Assembly (NCBI GenBank): GCA_023395515.1
Contig: JAEWZB010000079.1
Location: 1 to 61,766, forward strand
Direction of reading: 5' to 3'
DNA: 61,766 nucleotides
Origin: Bacillota bacterium
GTDB lineage: Bacteria > Bacillota > Syntrophomonadia > Syntrophomonadales > Syntrophomonadaceae
Each line of letters starts with the position of its first letter. Position 1 is the first letter of the stretch. This document shows, piece by piece, positions 50,917 through 57,959 of the stretch. The notes under the pieces are model-generated. The model worked only from the letters and a program-made list of their open reading frames with translations. It was not told the origin of the DNA and did not search any database. Position numbers and translations under genes: made by a program.

Positions 50917-51390
50917 ATGATTGAAATTACTTTACCCGGCCGCAATAAAACCTTAATCCTTAAAAATTTACTCTTAGATTTAAATGGTACTTTAACTAAT
51001 GCCGGAGTACTTAGTGCCGGGGTTAAAGACCGAATCGAAAAGTTAAAAGAACAGCTCGATATTTACTTATTAACGGCCGATACTTATGGTACCGGAAAAG
51101 TAATAAGTGAGGAATTAGGTATTACTTTAATTAAGGTAGACGAAATAAATGGCGGGGAAGACAAAAAAAGTTTTCTCCAGCAATTGCATGGGCAAACCTC
51201 AGTTGCAGTTGGTAATGGTTACAATGATACTTTAATGCTGGATGAGGCAGCCTTATCCATAATAATTATGGGACAGGAAGGCTGTGCTATATCTGCTTTT
51301 AATAAAGCAGATATAGCGGTAACTAACATTATAGATGCCTTAGACTTACTCCTGAACCCGGTTAGAATTGTGGCTACCTTAAGGGCATAA
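50917..51390 (+). CDS. HAD-superfamily protein, soluble P-type-ATPase-like
   Basis: 157 aa. HAD motif I reads Leu-Asp-Leu-Asn-Gly-Thr-Leu-Thr, so the nucleophile Asp is kept but the second Asp of phosphatases is Asn. Motif II/III area has Leu-Thr-Ala-Asp-Thr, and motif IV reads Val-Gly-Asn-Gly-Tyr-Asn-Asp. This fits the small soluble relatives of P-type ATPases (COG4087-like) of unknown role. GGGAGG precedes the ATG, 16 bases after the reductase, so they are probably co-transcribed. Confidence 0.82.
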   Translation: MIEITLPGRNKTLILKNLLLDLNGTLTNAGVLSAGVKDRIEKLKEQLDIYLLTADTYGTGKVISEELGITLIKVDEINGGEDKKSFLQQLHGQTSVAVGNGYNDTLMLDEAALSIIIMGQEGCAISAFNKADIAVTNIIDALDLLLNPVRIVATLRA

Positions 51391-51460
51391 AGGCTAGCTT
51401 ATTTAAATGTTATAGTTTTTAAGAAGGCAGATGAATGCCTATATCAGCTTAGGCAGAAAA

Positions 51461-51509
51461 TTGATAGTGAAAAGAATCGTAAAATCATCAAGGTTCTTTT
51501 CACTATCAA
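51461..51509 (+). terminator. Perfect 16-bp hairpin after the HAD gene
   Basis: TTGATAGTGAAAAGAA (51461-51476) and TTCTTTTCACTATCAA (51494-51509) are exact complements. The tail AATAACTGTTTTTTG is partly T-rich. Confidence 0.65.
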
Positions 51510-51563
51510 AATAACTGTTTTTTGTCACCATAGAATATCTAGGAGTTTTAATGGCGAGCAATA

Positions 51564-51580
51564 ATTTCACACCTGTTTAT
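51564..51580. promoter_or_regulatory. Candidate activator site upstream of the TRAP operon
   Basis: ATTTCACACCTGTTTAT shares ATTTCACAnCTG with the reverse complement of the palindrome at 55031-55048. It lies about 141 bases upstream of the -24 element, a normal distance for a sigma-54 activator site. Confidence 0.4.
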
Positions 51581-51720
51581 TTTCCTCTCGAAAAACACCT
51601 CATTTAAACTAGGTAAGATAATTTAAAAACTAACTATGGGATGTATGCGTGTAGTTTCCCTTGCCGAATATACATATCTTTAAAGCCAAGCTACATTAAT
51701 TTGTTATTAATAAATTCAAG

Positions 51721-51736
51721 TGGCATAAATATTGCA
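51721..51736 (+). promoter_or_regulatory. Sigma-54 promoter of the TRAP transporter operon
   Basis: TGGCATAAATATTGCA matches the -24/-12 consensus (TGGCAy-N5-TTGCa) with the correct GG-to-GC distance of 12 bases. The start of transcription would be near 51747, leaving a leader of about 180 bases. Confidence 0.8.
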
Positions 51737-51928
51737 TTTATTTTTTACATTAGGTGTCCTATATATTTAAAAGATCGGTTTCTTCAATATGGTTATATTC
51801 GTTAGGAGGTGTAAGTTAATAATTTAATACATTTATGACTGAAATAGTATGTTGAGTGAAAGATAATAAAAATTATACCTTGGTTTGAAGGAGCACAACA
51901 AAAATTGATCTTTGAGGAGGAACAGTTA

Positions 51929-52972
51929 ATGGGAAAATCTTATGTTAAGGCTATATTGGTATTATTTACATGCTTACTCATGGGGGCTTTGGTGGTTGGC
52001 TGTGGACAAGATAAAGCGAACCAGGAAGGAAATGAACAAAAACCTGGAAAAACGGTCTCTATTAATTTAGCCCACGTATTACCTGAGTCTGCTGCTAGTG
52101 CTCAAGCTTGTGTAAAATTTAAAGAAATTGTGGAAGCGGAAAGTAATGGCGAAATTATAGTTAAACTTTTCCCGGCCTCTGCTTTAGGAAATGAAAGGGA
52201 TATTAATGAAAATTTAAATAATGGTTCCCTCCAAATGATATATACAAGTCCGGGAGCGATGGGGGCAGCATTTTATCCTGAACTGCAAGTTCTTGACGCT
52301 CCCTTCTTATTCCGTGATGCTGACCATGCTATGCAATTATCCCGCGGAGACACTATTATGAGAGATTTCGTTAAGGAAATAAAAGAGAAAACCAATATAC
52401 AAATTTTAGACCTCTGGTATCGGGCTCCCCGTTATTTTTATACGGTTAATAAGCCTATAGTAACTCCTGATGATTTAAAGGGAGTGAAGTTAAGAGTTCC
52501 CGAAATAGAAATTTATTTTGAATCTATAGGTGGTCTAGGTGCTAGTGTTACCCCAGTTGCTTATGGCGAAACTTATGGGGCTTTACAACAAAAGGTAGTT
52601 GAAGGCTTAGAAGGCCCCTTAGACTTGACTTGGGGTATGAAATTTCAAGAGGTTACTAAATATGCTTCTATGGCCGGCTGGAATTCCGGTTTAGGTCCGG
52701 TTGCTATAAATAAGAACTTTTTTAATAACTTAACCCCGGAACAGCAGGAAATTATACAAAATGCTGCCATTGCGGCAGGAGATTACAATACCCAGGTAAC
52801 CCTGGACGGTGAGAAGGAATTACTTGAAAACTTTAAAAACGCAGGAGTTACCATTGTGGAACCTGATATAGAAGCTTTTTATGCTAAAGCTGAGGAGATA
52901 ATTCCTAAAATTAGCAAGGTGTGGAATGATAACGGTAGAGATATTTACGGGCAAATCAAGGCTATTAAATAA
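51929..52972 (+). CDS. dctP: TRAP transporter substrate-binding lipoprotein DctP
   Basis: About 347 aa. A lipoprotein signal with Val-Val-Gly-Cys25 anchors it outside the membrane. The DctP fold is clear: Leu-Ala-His-Val-Leu-Pro-Glu-Ser near the start, Phe-Pro-Ala-Ser-Ala-Leu-Gly-Asn-Glu-Arg-Asp, Asp-Ala-Pro-Phe-Leu-Phe-Arg-Asp, and Lys-Leu-Arg-Val-Pro-Glu (the Arg that binds the substrate carboxylate). It captures an organic acid for the DctMQ permease. ATG at 51929 follows GAGGAGG; an in-frame TTG at 51905 is less likely. A sigma-54 promoter lies about 200 bases upstream. Confidence 0.95.
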   Translation: MGKSYVKAILVLFTCLLMGALVVGCGQDKANQEGNEQKPGKTVSINLAHVLPESAASAQACVKFKEIVEAESNGEIIVKLFPASALGNERDINENLNNGSLQMIYTSPGAMGAAFYPELQVLDAPFLFRDADHAMQLSRGDTIMRDFVKEIKEKTNIQILDLWYRAPRYFYTVNKPIVTPDDLKGVKLRVPEIEIYFESIGGLGASVTPVAYGETYGALQQKVVEGLEGPLDLTWGMKFQEVTKYASMAGWNSGLGPVAINKNFFNNLTPEQQEIIQNAAIAAGDYNTQVTLDGEKELLENFKNAGVTIVEPDIEAFYAKAEEIIPKISKVWNDNGRDIYGQIKAIK

Positions 52973-53085
52973 GTCTAACCAAGAATAAGTGGGATTTATT
53001 ATGGGCTTGGTATGAAAAGACGGTCTAGGTCCAAAAAATGCCAAGCCTTTTCTATTCCCATAAAAGGAAAAGGGAGAGAGTTTAT

Positions 53086-54372
53086 ATGATAACTGTTTTG
53101 ATTGTTAGCTTTATGGTATTACTTTTTCTTGGTGTTCCAGTAGCATTTGCCATGGCCCTTAGTTCTTTTATATATATTGGTGTTGATTTGTTTAATGGAG
53201 GTACCCTGCTATTAAGTACCGCAGTACAAAGAATGGTAGTCGGGGTTGACAGCTTTCCGTTGATGGCAATTCCGTTTTTTGTGCTGGCAGGAGAATTTAT
53301 GAATAGTGGAGGAATTACCAAAAGTTTGATCAACCTTGCCCGAGCTCTAGTTGGGCATGTTAAGGGCGGAATGGCTCAAGTTAATATACTGGCCAGTGTA
53401 CTTTTTGCTGCTATGTCAGGTTCTTCCATTGCATGCGCTTCTATTTTTGGCCGCATGTTAATTCCGGATATGATTAAAGATGGCTATGATAAAGGCTTTG
53501 CTTCGGCAGTTATTTCATGTTCGGCAACTATTGGACCTATTATTCCCCCTAGTATTGTCATGATCGTTTATGGAGTTATGGCTAATGTTTCGATAGGAAA
53601 ATTGTTTCTGGGAGGCGTTCTGCCCGGGATTTTAATGGGAGGAAGCCTAATGCTGGTAGCCTATCTCGTTGCTCATAAGAAAAATTATCCTGTTTATACT
53701 AAAGCAGGCATGAAAGAAAGATTACTAATGGCCAAGGATGCTATACTGCCACTGCTTATGCCCGTTATTCTCATAGGCGGTATTCTTTCCGGATATTTTA
53801 CCCCTACTGAAGCTGCCATTGTTGCGGCAGTCTATGGTTTTATTCTAGCGGTGGCTAAAAAAGAGATAAGTTTAAAGGATTTGCCTGTGATTGGAATTAA
53901 TACCACGGTTGGCTCGGCCAGAATAATGTTTATAATAGCGGCGGCGGCATTATTTGGCTGGATATTGACCTTAGAGCAGGCTCCTCTAATGGTGGCCGAT
54001 TTTATTCTAGGAGTAGCCGACAATCCCTATTTAACTTTATTAGTAATTAATATTTTCTTATTAATTCTGGGTATGTTTATGGAAAGTACAGCCATTATCA
54101 TAATGACAACCCCCATGTTTGTACCGATTATTAGTCAATTAGGCATTGATCCGGTACATTTCGGAGTAATGATGCTGGTTAACGTAATGATTGGTACGGT
54201 TACGGTACCAGTGGGAGTCTTAATGTATGTAACCAATGATATTGCCGGTATTGGAATGGGAGAATATTTCAAGCATGTCAAACCGTTCTATTTGGCGCTT
54301 TTCGGAGCCCTAGCTCTAATTACTTTATTCCCGATAATTACTACGCTGATTCCCAATCTGCTAATGCCGTAA
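53086..54372 (+). CDS. dctM: TRAP transporter large permease DctM
   Basis: About 428 aa, twelve or so helices, normal DctM length. The opening Val-Pro-Val-Ala-Phe-Ala-Met-Ala, the Pro-Phe-Phe-Val-Leu-Ala-Gly-Glu-Phe-Met segment, Ala-Ala-Met-Ser-Gly-Ser-Ser and Ile-Pro-Pro-Ser-Ile are family hallmarks. It drives Na+-coupled uptake with DctP and DctQ. I start at 53086, 8 bases after GGGAGAG; an in-frame ATG at 53038 lacks a ribosome site and would add hydrophilic residues before helix 1. Confidence 0.95.
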   Translation: MITVLIVSFMVLLFLGVPVAFAMALSSFIYIGVDLFNGGTLLLSTAVQRMVVGVDSFPLMAIPFFVLAGEFMNSGGITKSLINLARALVGHVKGGMAQVNILASVLFAAMSGSSIACASIFGRMLIPDMIKDGYDKGFASAVISCSATIGPIIPPSIVMIVYGVMANVSIGKLFLGGVLPGILMGGSLMLVAYLVAHKKNYPVYTKAGMKERLLMAKDAILPLLMPVILIGGILSGYFTPTEAAIVAAVYGFILAVAKKEISLKDLPVIGINTTVGSARIMFIIAAAALFGWILTLEQAPLMVADFILGVADNPYLTLLVINIFLLILGMFMESTAIIIMTTPMFVPIISQLGIDPVHFGVMMLVNVMIGTVTVPVGVLMYVTNDIAGIGMGEYFKHVKPFYLALFGALALITLFPIITTLIPNLLMP

Positions 54373-54395
54373 CTATTTGAAGGAGGTGAGTAATA

Positions 54396-54887
54396 ATGGA
54401 CATCGTTAAGAAAATTGATAGTCTTCTGACCAGATTTATATTTATTTTTACCAATATATTAGTATTTTCCATGTCAATTATTATAGTAATGCAAATTATT
54501 TTTAGAATAGCCGGAAGCCCTCTGACATGGAGTGAAGAGGTGGCACGTCTGTTAATGGTGTGGCTTATTTTTATGGGGGCAGCTTATCTTTATAATATGC
54601 CTAAAAATGGCCATATTGTTGTAGATGCTTTATTGACTGTTTTACCCCCGAAATGGGTCGACATAATAAAAAAGATTACCGAACCACTTGTTACTATATT
54701 CATAATAGCGGTTCTTTATTATGGGTGTATTCTTTTGCAGCAAAGTCATACGGTAGTTTTACCTGCCACTAAGCTGTCTTTAATTTGGATTTATTTAAGT
54801 GTACCGGTTAGTATGGCTTTTATGCTTTTCTTCAGCTTAACTAAATTTTTATATAATATAGAAAAAAAGCGACTGACAATCAATTAA
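54396..54887 (+). CDS. dctQ: TRAP transporter small permease DctQ
   Basis: 163 aa with four helices. The helix 2 region Ile-Ile-Phe-Arg, Leu-Thr-Trp-Ser-Glu-Glu-Val-Ala-Arg (the conserved Trp-Ser-Glu-Glu) and Leu-Met-Val-Trp-Leu identify DctQ. It bridges DctP binding to DctM. Unusually it follows DctM; the usual order is P-Q-M. AGGAGGTGAG precedes the ATG, and a strong terminator follows. Confidence 0.94.
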   Translation: MDIVKKIDSLLTRFIFIFTNILVFSMSIIIVMQIIFRIAGSPLTWSEEVARLLMVWLIFMGAAYLYNMPKNGHIVVDALLTVLPPKWVDIIKKITEPLVTIFIIAVLYYGCILLQQSHTVVLPATKLSLIWIYLSVPVSMAFMLFFSLTKFLYNIEKKRLTIN

Positions 54888-54913
54888 TGCGGGCAATCCT
54901 TTAGGTTGTTTTT

Positions 54914-54956
54914 GATGGTCTCATGTTAAATAGCTAAACATGGGACCATCTTTTTT
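54914..54956 (+). terminator. Rho-independent terminator after dctQ
   Basis: GATGGTC-T-CATGTT and AACATG-G-GACCATC form the stem, followed by six T. Confidence 0.88.
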
Positions 54957-55030
54957 ATGGCTGACTAAACTGCCTTAAAGATCCCGTCATATTATTTTCT
55001 TTACGGACTGATTAAAATGGGTGGGCAAAA

Positions 55031-55048
55031 ATTTCGCAGTTGTGAAAT
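55031..55048. promoter_or_regulatory. Palindromic activator site upstream of the CoA-transferase
   Basis: ATTTCGCAGTTGTGAAAT is a near-perfect dyad (ATTTC-CA..TG-GAAAT) about 118 bases upstream of the -24 box at 55166. Its reverse complement shares ATTTCACAnCTG with 51564-51575. Confidence 0.5.
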
Positions 55049-55165
55049 ATTCTGCTATTGAAGCGAGGTTTTTTGGACAATAAAGAATGAATTTTTTTGC
55101 TTATAAATATCTATAGGCCGCGGATTACTAACTAAAATTTATTTTAAAGACCTTGGTAATTAGTT

Positions 55166-55181
55166 TGGCATGTATATTGCA
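55166..55181 (+). promoter_or_regulatory. Sigma-54 promoter of the CoA-transferase/MaoC operon
   Basis: TGGCATGTATATTGCA matches the -24/-12 consensus with exact spacing and shares 14 of 16 bases with the TRAP promoter at 51721. Predicted start near 55192, leader about 200 bases. Confidence 0.82.
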
Positions 55182-55392
55182 ACAATAATTTTTTATATAG
55201 GCACCTAAATATCACCTAATCCTAAGCGGATACCTAAAATTATATTAACAATTCAGCCTAATTTTTATGAAGAGCCGAACGCTAAAATGATTCAAGCTAA
55301 GTGGTTTGATTTATAGTCCATATTACTAAGTGTCTTTCTCCTATCAAAAACCTTATTACCATATTAAATACAACAGTGAAGGGGATGATTCT

Positions 55393-56709
55393 TTGAAACG
55401 CTCTCTGAAGTACAATACAAATTGGCGAGATATTTATAAGAGTAAGCTAGTTAGCATGGAGGATGCGGCTAAGCTGATCAAATCCCATACCCGTATTTTT
55501 AGCGCCGGATGGGCGGGAGATCCTGAATCTTTAATTAGAGCTATTTCCGCTAGAAAAAAAGAATTAGAGGGAGTAGAATTTTGCAGCAATAATTCCCTCA
55601 AATTAGATTTTAATGAACCCGAAAATGACGGGCATATACAAAATAATCAATGGTTTGTAGGACCGGGGGCCCGCAAAGAAATTCAGGCCGGCCGAGGCAC
55701 TTATACTGTGCATCATTTAAGTAAAATGGAGCGCGATATGAAAGGACTGCCGATTGATTATGGAATAGTTATGGTATCACCTCCCGATAAACATGGGTTT
55801 ATGAGTTTTGGGGCCATGGTTGCTTATTCCCGGTATCTAATTGAAAATTCTAAGCTGGTTATCCTGCAAGTTAACGAAAATATGCCCTGTGTTCGCGGCG
55901 ATTCTTTGGTGCACATTTCCGAGGTAGATTATGTGTGTGAGGATAATACTCCGATTTTAACTATTCCTAAAATACCCATTAACGAGAAAAGCCAGGCTAT
56001 AGCCGAATATATTAACCAATTTATTGACAATGGTGCTACTTTGCAGCTAGGTATTGGGGCCATACCTAATGCGGTGGGTAAATTACTGGTTCATAAGCAT
56101 GATTTGGGCATACACACCGAAATGTTTACCGAAGGAATGATAGATTTAATCGAGCAAGGAGCAGTTAATAATACCAAGAAAACTATGCATAAATATAAAT
56201 CGGTGGCCTCCTTTGCCGGTGGCGGCGAAAATTTATATAAATGGTTAGATGATAATCCTTTTGTGGAATTTTATCCGGTAGCTTATGTTAATGATCCCTA
56301 TGTAATTGCCAAACAACATAAACAAATATCTATTAATGCCACCTTATCTGTAGATTTAGTGGGGCAAGCCTCCTCGGAAAGTATTGGCCCTAAACAATAT
56401 AGCGGAGTTGGAGGGCAAGTGGATTTTAACTTAGGGGCCGGGTTATGCCCTGGAGGCAAAGCCTTTTTAGTTTTAAATTCTACCGCTGCAACCAAAGATG
56501 GAATAATATCAACTATTGTTCCTAATCTACCCTATGGTTCATTTGTCTCTACCGGTAGAAATGATATAGATACGGTTGTAACTGAATTTGGAGTTGCAGA
56601 GTTGCGGGGAAAAAGTATTAGGGAACGGGCTAATGCTCTAATTGCTATAGCCCATCCTGATTTTAGAAATGAGCTGAGATCTGAAGCCAAAAAATTAAAT
56701 TATTTATAA
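55393..56709 (+). CDS. CoA-transferase of the 4-hydroxybutyrate/acetate (Cat1/AbfT-like) family
   Basis: About 438 aa, the usual length. Two alpha/beta lobes; the C-terminal one has Thr-Glu-Met-Phe-Thr-Glu-Gly-Met (catalytic Glu region), Ser-Gly-Val-Gly-Gly-Gln-Val-Asp-Phe, and Pro-Gly-Gly-Lys-Ala. Val-Val-Thr-Glu-Phe-Gly-Val-Ala-Glu-Leu-Arg-Gly is diagnostic. It swaps CoA between an acid and acetyl-CoA or butyryl-CoA. A TTG start at 55393 follows GAAGGGGATG; a GTG at 55330 has no ribosome site. The MaoC-like gene follows after 25 bases. The acid substrate is probably that carried by the TRAP system. Confidence 0.9.
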   Translation: MKRSLKYNTNWRDIYKSKLVSMEDAAKLIKSHTRIFSAGWAGDPESLIRAISARKKELEGVEFCSNNSLKLDFNEPENDGHIQNNQWFVGPGARKEIQAGRGTYTVHHLSKMERDMKGLPIDYGIVMVSPPDKHGFMSFGAMVAYSRYLIENSKLVILQVNENMPCVRGDSLVHISEVDYVCEDNTPILTIPKIPINEKSQAIAEYINQFIDNGATLQLGIGAIPNAVGKLLVHKHDLGIHTEMFTEGMIDLIEQGAVNNTKKTMHKYKSVASFAGGGENLYKWLDDNPFVEFYPVAYVNDPYVIAKQHKQISINATLSVDLVGQASSESIGPKQYSGVGGQVDFNLGAGLCPGGKAFLVLNSTAATKDGIISTIVPNLPYGSFVSTGRNDIDTVVTEFGVAELRGKSIRERANALIAIAHPDFRNELRSEAKKLNYL

Positions 56710-56734
56710 TTATTATTAAGTTAGGAAGATGGAA

Positions 56735-57619
56735 ATGAAAGAAAAACTAACGATAGATTCTGATTTAGTAGGTGTTCCATGGAAACAAGTTAATAAAACT
56801 ATAACCTGGAGACAGACTACTAATTATGCTGCTGCCATTAATGATATGAATCCGCTATATGTGGACGATATAAATAATGAGCTTATAGCACCACCTATGT
56901 TTGCTGTTACTATGGGCTGGCCCCTGGCTAAAAATATTCGTCAATATATTGATGTACCATATTCGCAGGAAGTTTTGGAAAGAGATGTTCATTATACAGA
57001 ATATATTGAGTTTCACAAACCTATCAAACCAGGTGCTGATGGAATCAATGTTGTAATACAACCGCGTATTCATGCCATGATTTCCCAGCGGGCCGGTACT
57101 AACGTAGTTTATAAGTATGAGGTAATGGATGAGACCGGAGATTTATATTATACCGAATATAATGGAACCATGCTCCGGGGGGTTGAATGTATTGATGGAG
57201 GAAAAGGTGAGCTCCCTGTTGTGCCCAAAACAGAAAGCGATGAGATTATATGGGAAGTTCCTGTATATGTTAAACCTGAGCTACCTTATATATATGATGG
57301 TTGTACTGATATTGTTTTTGCCATTCATACCTCTCCTAAATATGCTCATTCAGTTAATTTGCCTAGTAACCTTCTGCAAGGCACAGCTACAATTGCTTTG
57401 GCTGTCCGAGAGGTTATTAACCGTGAATTGGACGGAAATGCCGCAAAAGTGAAAGCACTTAATGCCAAGCTTACGGCCATGGTATTTCCCGGAACGACTA
57501 TTTGTATTCAGTTTTTGGAAAGAAGAGTGGGAGATAATTTGGTAGAATTGTTTTTTAGAGTTCTTAATGAAGAAGGTAAGATTGCCCTTGCCAATGGTTA
57601 TATAAAAGCCGAAAAGTAA
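56735..57619 (+). CDS. MaoC-like double-hotdog (de)hydratase
   Basis: About 294 aa, two hotdog halves. The N-terminal half has Tyr-Ala-Ala-Ala-Ile-Asn-Asp-Met-Asn-Pro-Leu-Tyr (like the FAS1-type dehydratase half), and the C-terminal half Ile-His-Thr-Ser-Pro-Lys-Tyr-Ala-His-Ser-Val-Asn-Leu-Pro-Ser-Asn-Leu-Leu-Gln-Gly, where the classical hydratase Asp-His pair is not obvious. Activity as an enoyl- or hydroxyacyl-CoA hydratase is plausible but unproven; mesaconyl- or itaconyl-CoA hydratases share this layout. ATG at 56729 or 56735; AGGAAG suits the second. It is in one operon with the CoA-transferase. Confidence 0.8.
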   Translation: MKEKLTIDSDLVGVPWKQVNKTITWRQTTNYAAAINDMNPLYVDDINNELIAPPMFAVTMGWPLAKNIRQYIDVPYSQEVLERDVHYTEYIEFHKPIKPGADGINVVIQPRIHAMISQRAGTNVVYKYEVMDETGDLYYTEYNGTMLRGVECIDGGKGELPVVPKTESDEIIWEVPVYVKPELPYIYDGCTDIVFAIHTSPKYAHSVNLPSNLLQGTATIALAVREVINRELDGNAAKVKALNAKLTAMVFPGTTICIQFLERRVGDNLVELFFRVLNEEGKIALANGYIKAEK

Positions 57620-57702
57620 TAGGTGAAATTTCAAAAATAGCTCCAAGTACATTATGTTTTTATGCGTAGGTGAGGGTAAGCTATTCATCACTGAACTAAG
57701 TT

Positions 57703-57796
57703 GTCCTAAGCCTACCTCCTCTATAAAGGACGGCTAGTTCAGTATTGACGGGACTTTTCATTCAGTAGGGGTGGAACTCCCCACTGAATGAAGTCT
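57703..57796. repeat. Palindromic IS605-end-like element B
   Basis: GTCCT..AGGAC with a CCTCTATA loop, then CATTCAGTAGGGG (57759-57771) with CCCCACTGAATG (57779-57790), flanked by GACTT and AAGTC. The layout matches element A at 24725-24891, but the loop is short and complete here. Confidence 0.5.
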
Positions 57797-57820
57797 CGAA
57801 CCAAGAATAAACTAATATGG

Positions 57821-57853
57821 AGCGTATCTCACCAACTCGCGAGATACGCTTTA
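57821..57853 (+). terminator. Hairpin terminator before the sensor kinase
   Basis: AGCGTATCTC and GAGATACGCT form a perfect 10-bp stem followed by TTTACT. Confidence 0.6.
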
Positions 57854-57959
57854 CTATTAACATCTGTTTTTAATGTTGAGAAATAAGGCGTATTGGACAA
57901 CAGTTAGGGGCTATGGTTAAATATTAATTAATATCTTTAGGATAAAGGGGAAAGTTCCT

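Larger units (their letters stand above)
57620..57959. other. Intergenic region with element B, hairpin and leader
   Basis: 340 bases without a gene. It contains the palindromic element B (57703-57796), a terminator-like hairpin (57821-57853) and AAAGGGGAAAG, the ribosome site of the sensor kinase. No sigma-54 promoter is seen here. Confidence 0.6.
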
